From positions 62,001 to 126,000 of the forward strand of contig JAQFVV010013369.1 of assembly GCA_028023455.1 (NCBI GenBank): 64,000 nt of DNA. The letters run 5' to 3'. Below are positions 22,840 through 34,524 of this stretch, in pieces; the first letter of the stretch is position 1, and each line of letters opens with the position of its first letter. Origin of the DNA: Epiperipatus broadwayi. Lineage: Eukaryota; Onychophora; Udeonychophora; Euonychophora; Peripatidae. The notes beneath the pieces are model-generated. The model saw nothing but the letters and a program-made list of their open reading frames with translations. It was not told the origin of the DNA and searched no databases. Made by a program: the position numbers and the translations under genes.

Positions 22840-23400
22840 TTAGTCATTCTTTAGATTAGAAATGAATAATATTTCTGTATTGTATTTTTGACTACACCAC
22901 TCTTAAAGCAAAGTAGGAATTGGTTTCTATCCGCTTCTAACACCTTGTGAAAGGATGTAATCATAAATATATGATCAAAGACATGTGAAAAAGGTATATG
23001 ATCCAAGAAGCACATTTCACATTGAACCAGCACTCATCAGTAGGCCCAGATCACAATCTCTTATACACATGTTTATCACTATTCAGTATATATTTATATA
23101 GCCAAATTACTACAGTTTAATTGACGAGTGTCAAATGTGCTGCCCTCACAACTTTGACACATATCACTTAATGAAAGTATATTAATAATTTTTATGAATC
23201 ATTCATTAGACTAGAGATTATCCAATAATGAATAATATTTTTGTGGTGTAATTTTTCCTACATCACTCTCACACATGGTGGGGACTGGTTTTTATCCACT
23301 GCTAACACCTTGCGGAGGGATGTAATCATAAACATATAACCAAAGACTCAAGATGCACATTTCATGCTGAATCGGCACTCATCAGTTGATCCATAAATTA
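22840..23400 (-). repeat. Family A-related repeat (A'), two direct copies
   Basis: Two units, about 22845-23060 and 23165-23395, share GTAATCATAAA, ACACCTTG and GACTGGTTTTTATCC or its equivalent. Both end in a hammerhead-like block: CTGATGAGTGCTGGTTC, ATGTGAAATGTGC at 22996-23053, and CTGATGAGTGCCGATTC, AGCATGAAATGTGC at 23346-23393. Stem II is mispaired in both and stem I is short, so these look like diverged relatives of family A. Confidence 0.65.
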
Positions 23401-23859
23401 TTTCAATATATCTTTAGCAAATGGCTACCTATACATATTTTGCATGAGAGAGGCATAGTGAAAATTACACTGCAGAAATATTATGAGTGCCCCATGCTCT
23501 TACTTTTTATTGCATAATACCAAGAGCACTGTGAAAGTCAAATAAAATTTATTTTTTATTGATTAGTGCATAGGTGTAAAAAAAAGCATTTCTTTAAATT
23601 TTTTAAAAAATATTTACTTTCTACTTTTTAGTTTTATATAATAAATGTAATAAGTGTGCTTATACACAACTACATAGAAGCTTGTTATTTCTTTACATTA
23701 CATATATGGCTTAGCACTTTTGAAAACTTAAGCAAAATGAACTATAGTCGTAATGAAGGGATGAGTGTAATTATATGTATTTGAAAAGATTAAAATTTGT
23801 TTAATCTCTATGTTAAACATTTAAATTAGAGTGGTCATTTGGCAGGGGGGAGAGACAGG

Positions 23860-23900
23860 GAGAGAGAGAGGGGGAGAGATGGAGGGGGAGAGGGATGAGT
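23860..23900. repeat. GA-rich low-complexity tract
   Basis: GGGAGAGAGAGAGGGGGAGA type sequence with a purine-only run on the plus strand. Confidence 0.8.
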
Positions 23901-24261
23901 TTCTATGGTTACTAAGTTAAACTAAAAAATATTGCATGGTATTGCATAAAATGAATCCCATGTAAAATGTAATTTTTTTTTTGCTGAAATTGTTTGCAAA
24001 CTTTACTGACATTGGAAATAAATATGTGTGTAGTTATATATAGATTGAAAATTGATAAATAGGTCAAAATTGAGTTACAAGATTTTATCATGACAGAAAA
24101 ATTTAAAAACAGGTTAAAGAAAATAAAAATAATTACATCTAGATTAAAAGTATATATAACATACTTGTATTTAAATATTAAATAAAAATGTATAATAATA
24201 TGAAAAAGAATGTCTCAACAGGCAATCTCACAGGATATAGAAAGATCATAAGTGTTTAGAC

Positions 24262-25491
24262 CAGTGGTCTTCGACCTTTTCACACCTGCGGCCCAGCAAA
24301 AATAAGGATAAGATTTCGTGGACTGGCAGAAGTTTACAGATAAATTTTCTTAAAGATGTAACCTGCTTAGCCTTAGATAAGCATAATTGTTATAACTGAC
24401 CAAAACAGCACACTAGTTATTGTGTATTGTAATGGTGTTGCTTACCTTCACATGCTGAACACAGAAAACAGTACAATAACAATCGTTCTCATTAATGTGC
24501 TTGCATTTCTATGTTTATTATTTCATTGTTAAAACATTTAAGTACAAAATGTTATTCACCTGAATGTTGGGAAATATCATAGCTAGTGTAATTACATGGC
24601 AATGATTATAATAAATGTAATATCTGTATTTAATGTTAAATATACAAGATGGTTATATATATATGGAGGTTGTCTTTTGATAGTAGTAAGGGCAAAATAG
24701 AAATCGCGTAATTAATCACCGTACAGTCAAAAAAAAATTCGCTGTATTTTAAATCTGAAAAAATAAAACAAAACATGTAAAAGTCTGAAGTTTTGATGTT
24801 ATTGTAATTTTTTTTTTTTTGTGCTGGTGTGTTGAAAGGATCAAAAAATGTAATTAATAGGAAAAGTTTTTTTTAAAAAAATGGTAAAATAGATATCACG
24901 TAATAGAAATAAAGCCAAAAAAAAAAAAATCGCAGTTATTTTTTGTTTGTTTTTATTTTTTAAAAAAAGGTTAACAGAAATTGGTTTTAAAAATAAAAGT
25001 TTTAGTATATTAGCAGTATACAAATAAAACCAAAAAATACCGCCTTATAGGCCAAAAAAAAAAGTGGGCGTATTTTTAAACAAAAAAAAGAAAACGAAAC
25101 TTGAAAAAGTCAAAAGTTTTGATCTTTTTTTAACACATAAACAATGCCGACAAGCGACTGTGATTGGCTATCAAAAGACAACTGGAGTTTGTTTAATAAA
25201 AAACCTTTTTTTTTTTTAATTTTGAATTTTTTTAGAAAAATAATAAATTTAATTCTATCTCTCCATAAACATCTGTGATAAATAGACAAACAAATTAATT
25301 TATGTATGATTGATTAAATTTCGTTTTTGTTCTGTTTCTTATTTTTTAAGAGGGTAAAAATGCGATGAAAAAATAAATAAAAACTGTTTATATTAATTAA
25401 AAGTTTAAAATATTATTTTGTTATTACTAACTTTCTTGCCAGTCTAGCGTGGCCTGGCAGAAAACTTCTGCGGCCCGGTGGAAGACCACTG
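24262..25491. mobile_element. hAT-like non-autonomous transposon (1.23 kb)
   Basis: Terminal inverted repeats CAGTGGTCTTCGACCTTTT at 24262 and the complement of GGTGGAAGACCACTG ending at 25491 match the hAT pattern CAGTGGTTCTCAACC. The flanks GTTTAGAC (left) and GTTTGAC (right) look like an 8-bp duplication with one base lost. Subterminal CTGCGGCCC/CGGCCCGG also mirror each other. There is no transposase frame; the interior is AT-rich with A and T runs. Confidence 0.82.
24669..25182. repeat. Nested inverted-repeat element inside the hAT element
   Basis: GTTGTCTTTTGATAG at 24669-24683 is perfectly inverted as CTATCAAAAGACAAC at 25168-25182. It may be a second, nested MITE, or the internal ends of the autonomous parent. 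Confidence 0.55.
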
Positions 25492-25914
25492 GTTTGACAT
25501 TTAATAATTAAAAATAATGTTTGTTGGTGTCAAACAGAAATGAAATCAAATACAAAATACAAATGAGAAACAATAATAATGATGGGTATAAAAATAAAAA
25601 TAATATAAATAAAAATATTTTTTTTAGTTATAAGTTAAGTCAAGGAGAAGCCATGTAAATCTAATACTCTGTGTTTCAAAAGTAAACCTGTACTCTAAAA
25701 TTTTGTTTAAGAAAATATAGGAAGGGCATGTATAGATCTGTATTAGAAAACTGTGCTTCTTGAGAGTGTGAGACAGAATCAAAAAGATTTGCAAGTTAAT
25801 CATGCAGATAAATTGTACTTATGTAAAAAAAATCAAAATATAGTTATCTATATTAAGGAATGCAAAGTGCACAGTTTGGAACATCCAGACTATTACAAAG
25901 AAGGAAGAATATTA

Positions 25915-26205
25915 AGCCAATAAACATCACATGATCACCTTTTCTTATGCTTGCTTATAACTGTTATTAAAATAGAAAAACCTCCCCATACAGTATTGCC
26001 ACTCTAGATCCTAAGATCTAAGTGCAGTGCTCTCAGATCCAAGGCTCCTTACTGATGAAGGCCACAAGCCAGAAACTAGTCTGGGGATATTGGATGAGTA
26101 GGCACTAGATGGGTATTTTATGCACAAGCCTTCTGGCATCCATTGATTACTCTGGCTTGCAATGAGTGGCAATACTGTATGGAGCCTTTTTGCCTGTTTT
26201 AAGGA
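25915..26205 (+). repeat. Family B ribozyme repeat with intact hammerhead
   Basis: The left side carries only the outermost part of the opposite arm (ATCACATGATCACC, CTCCCCATACAGTATTGCC); the right side is the full arm from CTAAGATCTAAGTGCAGTGC through the ribozyme to GGCTTGCAATGAGTGGCAAT. So this is a palindrome with one arm mostly deleted. Confidence 0.85.
26037..26095 (+). ncRNA. Hammerhead ribozyme, family B, complete core and stem I
   Basis: CTGATGA at 26052-26058; stem II GGC-CACAA-GCC (26060-26070) closed by an A.A mismatch at 10.1/11.1; GAAA at 26072-26075; stem III is the self-complementary CTAG (26076-26079); then U-C with the predicted cut after 26081. Stem I inner helix: 26046-26051 (TCCTTA) pairs with 26082-26087 (TGGGGA), six pairs with two G.U. 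An internal loop GGC against TA follows, then outer helix ATCCAA (26037-26042) with TTGGAT (26090-26095), six perfect pairs. Every invariant hammerhead base is present. The internal loop in stem I and the stem II loop are where natural hammerheads make tertiary contacts. It sits antisense in intron 2 of the exchanger gene. Confidence 0.85.
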
Positions 26206-26649
26206 AGAATATTGTTACAAACATTGAGCAGGTACATTAACTTGTGGAAGGCAACATCTGAAGTATTCAAACATATACTATTTAAAGATAAAAAAGTTAA
26301 CTTTTATTAGGTCTGTTCAATGTTGATTAACCTAAGAGTCAAACTAGGTGTTATAGATTGTGATCTGGTAGATATCAAATTTAAAAATTAAGAACTGCCA
26401 TGAGTTTGAAAATCATAAAGATCTCTCCAAAGTATTTCACAGGCATTTATTAATTGTTAACAATTATGAGATTTATTTCTTTTTCTGAACACATCTTCAT
26501 TTGAAAACAGTTTTTGAATTTAATTTTCTGGAATATTTGAATTATATCCAATATGACAGTAATAAACAAAATACTTGTAAACTTCAAATTCTTTCTTTGT
26601 ATTTTCATTTAAAAATATTTTATTTTTGCATTTACTGATTAATTTAAAA

Positions 26650-26935
26650 ATAAAGTTATGCTAAATATGTCTTCTCTTCTTATCCTCCTTCTATTTCTCA
26701 TTCTGCCTTTTCTTCTTTTTTTCTCCTTTTCTTTTTCTCTTCCTCTTTCTGCTTCTATTTTGCCTTTTTTCTACTTTTTCTCTTCCTTTTTCATTGTCTT
26801 TTCTTTCTCCTTTTTCATCTTTTGCTTCTTCCTTATTCATCTTCTTTTCTTTCTCCTTTTTGTCCTCATACTACTTCCAATTCTCTCCCTCACTCTTCTT
26901 TCCCTTCTTATTTATAACGATGTGTGTAATCATCT
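26650..26935. repeat. Polypyrimidine tract
   Basis: About 285 bp almost free of purines on the plus strand (TTCTTTTTTTCTCC-type). The open frames across it encode Phe/Ser/Leu runs and are compositional artefacts. It lies in intron 2 and would be polypurine in the exchanger pre-mRNA. Confidence 0.8.
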
Positions 26936-27716
26936 CTAGATTCACCATGTTTCTGTTATATATTTACACATTTCAGATGATCTTTTACTATTTACTCAAC
27001 TTTATTCAATGCTTATTTATTATCCTTTATTCTAAAATAGCACCAAATTATAATCATAAGAATGTGATATAAAGTTGAAAGTCAATATTTTCTTTATTGA
27101 ATATCAAAAATTTAGTATTTTTTACAAGTACTTTAATATGGATTTTACAATATAAAAAGATGACTCATTCTCTATCTAAGCTATCTACAACACTATCTCT
27201 TAATCAGTGCACGTGTTTCACAATGACATAATTTAGTTATTCATCACAAAAAATGAAAGTGTTAGCATGTCTGAATCACAAGTTATGATATGAAAGATTG
27301 CAGCATGTTTTTTTACTATCATAGTTTTTATTGCTCTCTCTCTCTCTGCTATAAGAAAGTCCTGCAAATCATTTGAAAACTTTCTTGTGGCTCATGTTCT
27401 TACTGCCACAAACAATTTGAATCATTTTAAATGTTTCACTAGAAGTTTTGAAAACAAAATTTAATGTCAGCATGTTGCTTCACTGTGAGTTTTCTTCCAA
27501 GATCTGAAACACATTTTTAGTATTTCACGTCATATATGCTAGCACCTTAAAATTTTTGTGGTGAATAGCTGAACTATGGCAATACATAATATATATCCTG
27601 ACTTAGATGTGGCATTTATAGTCATCTTGGAGAGAAATCAATCACCATCATCTTTTCACTGTGACATACTGTCTGTAAATGAGTATGCTAATGAACATGT
27701 GTGCAGAACAACTTAC

Positions 27717-27926
27717 CATTTGAAAAGCCTTCTAATGAAGGCACAAAATAGGAGTCGCAAATAATTGACAATCCCACAAACATATATATAGCAGTGAAAA
27801 AATGCACTACAATTGTTCCTTTTATTCTAAGTTGCTGACGTATCAGAGGTTTTGGAAATTCTTCTATGGCTGCAGGACTACAATTTTTTTCCAGTGGAAC
27901 CATTAGTAAGTGACGTATATGTAATT
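27717..27926 (-). CDS. NCKX-type exchanger, coding exon 2 (extracellular loop and TM1)
   Basis: Residues 41-110. The acceptor is TTTTCAG and the donor AATG|GTAAGT; the exon is 210 nt, entering and leaving in phase 1. The translation contains NCSPAAIEEFPKP, then RIKGTIVVHFFTAIYMFVGL, SIICDSYFVPSLE. This is the family signature C-(T/S)-P-x-x-I-x-x-F-P, then x-x-x-G-x-x-x-H, then a helix ending YMF-x-x-LAIVCDDYFVPSLE. The first half is the extracellular segment and the second is the first membrane helix leading into the alpha-1 repeat. Ser replaces the second Asp of the usual CDD, which is conservative for the fold but worth noting. The exon lies between an AT-rich intron on one side and a palindromic repeat at 27990-28115 on the other. 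Confidence 0.93.
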
Positions 27927-27989
27927 CTGAAAATTTAGATTTTATGATTATGTATATATATATACATAACAATAAAAAATAATAAATAT

Positions 27990-28115
27990 AAGTGTGATTA
28001 ACTATTATACATAGTCTTTCAATCTGCAGAAGAGGCAATTGAGAAAGGTTAAGGAATTAACCGAAAGTACTTCTACAGATTGAAAGACTGTGTATAATAG
28101 TTAATCACCATTATA
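27990..28115. repeat. Palindromic repeat next to exon 2
   Basis: GTGATTAACTATTATACATA, GTCTTTCAATCTGCAGAAG is inverted as CTTCTACAGATTGAAAGAC, TGTGTATAATAGTTAATCAC. The centre contains GGTTA-AGGAA-TTAACC followed by GAAAG, resembling the stem II/GAAA part of a hammerhead, but no CTGATGA box is present. Confidence 0.8.
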
Positions 28116-28554
28116 TTTATTTATTTATTTTATTGTTATTACAATATTTATTAATTAAAAGATATTTTATTTGTATTATATATATGTGTGTGTATATACA
28201 TGAAAGTAGTCAACATTTAAACAAGTCTATTGTCAATAACAATTAACAATCTCAATTTTATTAATATTATATACCATCACAAAATATTAGTGATATGTAA
28301 TACTGTATTCGAAATGGGGTGTATAAATATTATGTTTACAAAATGTTTAATAAATAATAGTTAACAAAAGTAAAAGCATTATATCTAAAGATTTAGGATG
28401 TTAACAGTCTATTTATACGAACTACTTCCAAGATGTAATTGAAATGCTAAAATGTTTTTAGAAAATGCCAATACTGGAATCAATCAGAGAATCTTTCAGT
28501 CCAGAACCTAAAATTTTACACTGCACTAACTATACAAAGCAACTAATTCATTTA

Positions 28555-28561
28555 TTGTATA

Positions 28562-28612
<51 letters not shown>
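28555..28612. repeat. (AT)n microsatellite
   Basis: Nearly pure TA dinucleotides interrupted once by a C. Confidence 0.9.
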
Positions 28613-28615
<3 letters not shown>

Positions 28616-29639
28616 AAGGTGAGCCCTTATATCCCTCCACTATTTTTATACACCTTTTGGCCTAATTTACTACGCTAATAAAAATGAAGCACTATAATTG
28701 ATAAACCATTAAGTATTATACCCATTTAAATCCCAACTTAATCATACAATAAATACATATTTGAATTAAATTATAAAAGACATATACCATAACTAACCTG
28801 TATCAAAATTATCTTGTTAATTGTGATGTAACTCTGACACATTACACCGATATGATCGGAAAGAGGAAATGTAAGCAAGAAATGAAAGTTTATGTTAAAG
28901 AAAAGAAATAAATAATTTTTGTTTATTGTTATTAACATATTATCTATATATATATAATGATCATTATTAATGACATAAACAATGGACCTAAATCAAAATC
29001 ATGAACTTAATATTAAAAGGCATCTAAAATTATCTTAGATAGAATATCCTCATGTAAACAGGAAAAAGAAAGAAGCTTTTCCTCTGAATCGAGATGAAAC
29101 TTCTCATCAGCTGAATAACCTGCTTAAATTTAAGCAGGGAATTCGAATTTGTAATTCGAATAGAAATACCAACCATTGTTGAATTGAAATAGTCATAAAA
29201 ACAAATACTTCAATATTTGATAAAGAAAAGCATATAGAGTTAAAATTACCCAACTGAGGAATTCGAAAGTAAAATCTTCGAAATTAAATTCGAATTATTT
29301 GAATTTTTGTTGTTAATTCTAAATCGTAGATCGAATCATCTAGAATTAAAGATATCTAATAATATAAAAAATATTGTTCTTAATTTATTCAAGATATTTT
29401 AATAAAATTATATAAATATCTATACAGACAACCATGCATTTTAATAAAGCCAGCAATCTTTCCACCTCTGTCAGATGCCATGAGGATGACTAATATAACT
29501 TAGTCAAAAGTGCACCAGGCAAAAATTGCGAAGTTTATTCATATTTAATACGTTTTTGCATATAATTATTTTCCATATTATACTCGTATTTAAATATTAG
29601 AAATTCAGCCTGTATTTTGCCCATCCCTCTTCTATATTT

Positions 29640-30020
29640 TTAAACAGTCTTAAGATCCTACATGTAAGGGGTCAGAGTGATGTATGGTCAACATGGATAT
29701 GACAACAAAATTGGCAAACATGGGCTTTGAACATGCCATTATCAGATTTTCAATGCTATCGGTAGCTAAAGACTTGCAGAATGGAGAAGATTGAAGCCTG
29801 TCCATTAAAGTTTGAAGATTTGCTATCTTAATATAAACCGAGCACTGATTATATATATGTATGGGAGATAATGATCTGGAACAACTGATAGGTGCTGCTT
29901 TAGCACGAAATATTGAATATTGGAAATCATTTATCTATTACACATGTATGTGGTCATGTATTGGTTGTATAAGACGAATGGATGATTGAAGGGAGGTTGA
30001 AAATCTGGGTTCAAATTTCC
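29640..30020 (+). repeat. Family A ribozyme repeat, full-length single copy
   Basis: Starts near AAGGGGTCAGAGTGATGTAT, runs through CAGATTTTCAATGCTATCGG, GCCTGTCCATTAAAGTTTG and the ribozyme to the tRNA-like end TTCAAATTTCCTC. About 380 bp. Confidence 0.85.
29869..29931 (+). ncRNA. Hammerhead ribozyme, family A, CTGATGA box mutated
   Basis: The box reads CTGATAG. Stem II GTGCT-GCTTT-AGCAC and GAAA are intact, with CpG retained. Stem I is ACAA/TTGG plus ATGATC/AATCAT. Inactivated by the box mutation. Confidence 0.65.
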
Positions 30021-30684
30021 TCTAATTAAATTAGCTCAAGTATATGTAAATACTATATTTATATTTAAATGTAATGTATTTGTAAAAGAATAAAAAGCAG
30101 ATAAACTACTTAAAAAAAAGTACAAAGAGAGAAAAATAAAATTAAATATAAAAGAAATATTAAAGACATAAATATAGTGGGCAAAAACAGGAAAAAGCCA
30201 CATAATTAAAAATAGACACGATGAAGGCAAAAAGAATAAAAAACATAGGGAAAATTGCTAAAGTGCAAACAATTTTAAATCAAATAATTTTCAACTAATA
30301 TAGTTTTTAAGTTAATTTTAAAAAAACAAGAGGGAAGAGCAGATTCAGTATTGTCTATTAATTAAAATGTTCCATTCTGCTTGGTTAAATATAGTGGCGG
30401 AATGTCAGATTCTGGATCGATTCCGGTTTCTCACTTCCGGCGCTCGAATTTTTTTATGAACTTTCGAGCAATAGAGCCGTTCTGTACTTATTGTTATTAA
30501 AATGTATGACATAAAAAAGAAAAAAAACAATTAATAGCAGTTTGAAATGTGTTGTAATTGGTGTTAGTTTTTTAAATCAGAAATTTATTTAAACATCTGG
30601 TTTCTAATAACAAGTTAATAAACTTATTAAAATTCTCAATGTTATAATATAATTAAATGATAATATAATTGAAATACGTCTCAC

Positions 30685-30805
30685 CCTCTGGCTGTGTATG
30701 AAACTGGAATGCAAATATTTTGAAGACGCAGAAAAAAACCACAATCGTAAAGTAAAGACCTGCAGCTCCGATCCACACATTAAACAAACGTTTCTGCTTC
30801 AACAT
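30685..30805 (-). CDS. NCKX-type exchanger, coding exon 1 (N-terminus)
   Basis: First coding exon of a K+-dependent Na+/Ca2+ exchanger (SLC24 family). It encodes residues 1-40 plus the first base of codon 41. The start is the CAT at 30803-30805 on the plus strand; an in-frame TAA lies six codons upstream, so this ATG is the first available. Residues 9-34 (VWIGAAGLYFTIVVFFCVFK region) form one strongly hydrophobic segment, which matches the N-terminal signal or M0 helix of NCKX proteins. The exon ends at CCAGAGG|GTGAGA, phase 1, and joins the next exon to make Glu41. A CAG at 30835-30837 could be the acceptor of an intron in the 5' UTR; this is not proven. No promoter was recognised upstream. 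Recognition rests mainly on exons 2-5; this exon is assigned by splice phase, position and hydropathy. Confidence 0.82.
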
Positions 30806-31670
30806 GGCGTTTTGTTTTCTTTATACTTATATATCTGTAAAATAATATATAAATAATTAATAAGTAAACAAATTATTGGAATATTTAATACTTTATAAAA
30901 TGGATTTTACATTTTCTAGAATGTATAAAATTCTCAAATTGTTTTGTGACGTAAATAAATATTTTATTAGCAGAAAGTATACCCGAAATTATATCCTATT
31001 TATAAAAAATTCAGCTCTGTAAAAATTCAAGCACACACACGTGATCTCCATGATAAAATTAATAAATTTCGTAATTGGATTAAAATGAATAGTTGAAGAG
31101 AAATGTTATCCTAAACCAATTTTTTTTTAGATTAATATGATAACAAACACTCTTATGATATTATTACATCTGTTTGTATCTCTCTTTTGTTTGACCTCTC
31201 ATATATTCCTTCTGAAACTCTGTAACAGCTTTATCGTTGTAAACGATCAACTATTATTTTTATTGCTTCTAACACATAAGACTTTTTAATCTCTATGTAT
31301 ATTTTATATTTGCATTTCAAGCAAGAATGGGTATATTTTTAATGTCCATACATTTGTTCTGTAACACCAATCAAATATAATAAACTAATGACATTGATTT
31401 CTAAATAGACTTATACTTAATCATTAAAAACCTACATGATATTATAATTTATTTTCCATTTCTATTAATCTTTTTACTTAAAAATATAATATTTGATCCT
31501 AAAATGTATTAAAAAGTAAAAAACAAAACAAAATAAGATCACATGAATCACATCTTCAGAATTTTCATCATTTCACCATGTATGGTTTTATTTTGTCAAC
31601 TTTCTCTATTTCTGTCAGAATATATAAAAACTTTTAATATCAAGAGTAATAATATGGAAAGGTTTCTACA
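30806..31670. other. Upstream flank of exchanger gene, no promoter recognised
   Basis: AT-rich with no clear TATA box placed relative to a known start, and no CpG-rich stretch. If the acceptor at 30835 is used, part of this is a 5' UTR intron. Confidence 0.4.
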
Positions 31671-31674
31671 TGCC

Positions 31675-31790
31675 CTTAATACAATGCAATATCTTTATTA
31701 AATTCCTTAATTGAGCAGCTAGTTTCAACTATTCAATAGACTTCTTCAGACTTTATATTTTGCTGCACTAAAAATTTTAATTTTAATATT
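31675..31790 (-). repeat. Repeat fragment with CTGAAGA...GAAAC hairpin motif
   Basis: The minus strand reads TCTGAAGAAGTCTATTGAAT then AGTTGAAACTAGCTGCTC. CTATTGAATAG can form a short hairpin between CTGAAGA and GAAAC. It resembles the hammerhead layout with T-to-A in the box; no stem I partner was found. Confidence 0.5.
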
Positions 31791-31809
31791 TGTAACAGTT
31801 TTTAGTATC

Positions 31810-34260
31810 ATAATTACTTTCAGCCATTATCAATCCACTTTAGGTTAAAAATCTCTTCCACGTTAATCTGCTTTCTTTGGTTCATAGCCTCTCTTCTCAT
31901 TATCATACCAGCAAACATCATCTATCTAGCATGTGGTCTTTTTTTGGGTATTTTAAAATCTCTTAGGAATCCAATTTCAAACTTCAGCTGCCTATCTATT
32001 ATATTATCTAGCAATTCCCAGCTTCATTTTAAGTCTTAATTTTTTCCATGGTGTCAGTGATATCTGTTTGTGCACTCACTCATGTATTTTGTTTTTTTAT
32101 TTCTTCTTATTACTTCCAACATATCTCTCTCCACACTTCATTAAGTGATACTCTCATGCTAAGTATCTAAATCTCAGATCTAAAAGTAAATGGTAAAAGA
32201 TATATATTAAAACTTTTATTTTCAAAAATATAGATACTTTTTTAATATTTAGTTATTTCTTCCAAAATCACTCTGCCCATATTCAATTTTATGATTAATA
32301 TCTGCCATTATGTTACAATCTGTATTAATAATCTGACCAAGGTATTTATAGTTGTTAATTTTTTTAACTTCAGACGATTACCAATATTTATTTTCATCTT
32401 CTGAAAAAATCCAACGTTACTTTAGTCTTTTTAAAATTTATTTTTGGTTCTACTTTCTTACTTTCATTTGATAACTCCTGCAACATTTTCTTAAGTTCTG
32501 GAAAATTATATGCAAAAACAATGGACATAATTCGCAAAATCGCCATTTTTATTTACTTAGCTTCCCATTTTAATCCACAAAATAATTCTTGTAAAACTAA
32601 TTTATAAAAACTAAACACTGCTGTTGCATTTTGATAAATATTCTTGAGACTACTGAAAAATATCTGGATTTATATCTTAAATATTAAAGTTTAAATTACT
32701 ATGGAAATGCAATCAATTGCCTTTTAATAGCCTGCAAATCCAAAGCATAATGGCAACTCATATTCAGCGGTTCTTTTCTCTCAATACGCGAATGTGGCTT
32801 AATGACTCAAATCTCCTTTAAATCCTATTTCTTTTTTTGGTTTATTAAAATCCAAAGTTTGATGTACAGAAGTTGTAATTATACAACTGATAAACAATGT
32901 TAGATCTGTAATTTGTATTCTCTTTATCACATTTCTTAAATATCAACACTGATACTGAATTCGTCCAATCATCTTATATATCTTTATAAAATTTAGATAT
33001 TTATTATATAGCTTTGCCAACAGTTTTTTTAAATTTTTTTCATCTGCTTCTTTAATAATATTAATAATAATTATATAATTTCCTGAAACTTTTTTCTTCT
33101 TCATAAATTTGCATGTTTCAGTTTTTCTTTATGGCAATTTAAAAGATTTGTAGGGGATACTTCATTTTCTTGTTAATATTTTATATAATTTTTTTTAAAC
33201 ATTCCATGATGTTATCTTTCTTTTTTTAAATAATAATATCATCTTTTCTTTTTAATGTTAACGAAATATTTTTTTTAAATACCATGATGTTGTTTTACAC
33301 TTTTGAAACTTTTATTCCTTCTATAGCTTTCTTTGTTAACTGACAGTTATATATTTTATATAGCTGTTAATCCTTTTTCTACCATTTTACAAACTATAGA
33401 TATTCAATTTTGCTAAAAGATTATTAAAAAAGTTTTTTTATATCTCTTGTTTTCTTTATACATTGTCTTATTGCAGTGAAAAATTTACTGGCACATTGGT
33501 ACTTTTTTGTAACAGTTATCTTTTTTGCAGTTCTAAATTGTTTTGTTATTGATCTCAGAGAAGTTTAAACAGACCTGTTAATATTTTTAAATGATTTGAA
33601 AGTTCTAGTTTAAATGCAATGGATATATACTGTTTTTTAAATACTTTTTGAGATTCTAGTTTAACGTTACACAAATTGATTATCATTTCTTCTGTTGAAG
33701 CTTTCAATAACGTTACAATCTTAAAATAGATACTTACTGTTAGTCAAAATATAATCCAATTCTTCTGTGTCTTCATTTGAATGATTTCATATTTATTTCC
33801 ATTTAACAGATTTGTGAAAGAAAGAATTTACAATATAGTTTTTTCTTTTTCTGCCAACAACACAAAGCTGCATCTTCTCTGTTTCTACCGCCATAAATAA
33901 ATTTATTCACAGCGCTCTGATCTTTCAGTCACGTGTCAATTCTAGCAGTAAAATTTCTCAAGATACTTTTACAATGTTGTTTGATCTGATCAAAAGCATT
34001 TTGTATATAAAATCCAGTACTTTTTATCACAAGAAACTGTTGGTGTATAAATCTAAATTTATCTGCATTTTCTATCTTTTCATTAATTTCAATAATTAAT
34101 CTTGTCATTCTGTCTAATATACCACCATCTCCCAATGTTATTCTTCCACTTTTTGTTAATAATGAATCCATTCTACTTGTGCTTTTAAGATTTATGCATT
34201 TGTAATCAAGCGCATGGCCACTTCTTAAATTAATTGTCTCTTCACTTTTTTATCACTTCC
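31810..34260 (-). mobile_element. RTE-type LINE, near full-length, broken, minus strand
   Basis: Reading the minus strand from 34260: DRMTRLIIEINEK near 34100 and FDQIKQHCKSILRNFTARID near 33960 are the endonuclease block equivalent to DRLVRLVIQL and FDQTKQHFKTIMGDCNAKIG in the 13 kb copy. The finger region (SGNYIIIINIIKEADEKNLK) is near 33080, and the C-terminal tail FEIGFLRDFKIPKKRPHAR with MMFAGMIMRREA is near 31900. Stops and frameshifts are frequent. It lies upstream of the exchanger gene, in the same orientation. Confidence 0.82.
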
Positions 34261-34438
34261 AATTCATGCAATCTTCCTTAACTTGAATGAACTCTGCAGA
34301 TATATGTATCTAAATAAGATATTGTCACATGATTATTAAACAGGAAAAACTCTCCATACAGTAATGCCACTCAGTAACCCAGAGTAATCAATGGATGCCA
34401 GAAGGCTTGTGTATAAAATCTCTATCTAGTGCCTACTC

Positions 34439-34497
34439 ATCCAATATCTCCAGACTAGTTTCTGGCTTTTGGCTTTCATCAGTGAGAAGCCTTGGTC
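34439..34497 (-). ncRNA. Hammerhead ribozyme, family B, left arm
   Basis: CTGATGA, stem II AGC-CAAAA-GCC (one A.C mismatch), GAAA, CTAG, UC. Stem I inner helix TTCTCA/TGGAGA has one mismatch; outer GACCAA/TTGGAT pairs at five of six positions with one A.C. The core is complete. Confidence 0.7.
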
Positions 34498-34524
34498 TGA
34501 AAGCACTGCATCTAGATCTCTCAG

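Noticed and set aside
26658-27072. Open frames of Phe/Ser/Leu
   Set aside because: Product of a polypyrimidine tract; no codon or motif signal of a protein.
29080-29140. CTGATGA-type box near CTTCTCATCAGCTGAATAAC
   Set aside because: No GAAA box at the right distance and no stem II hairpin; not a hammerhead.
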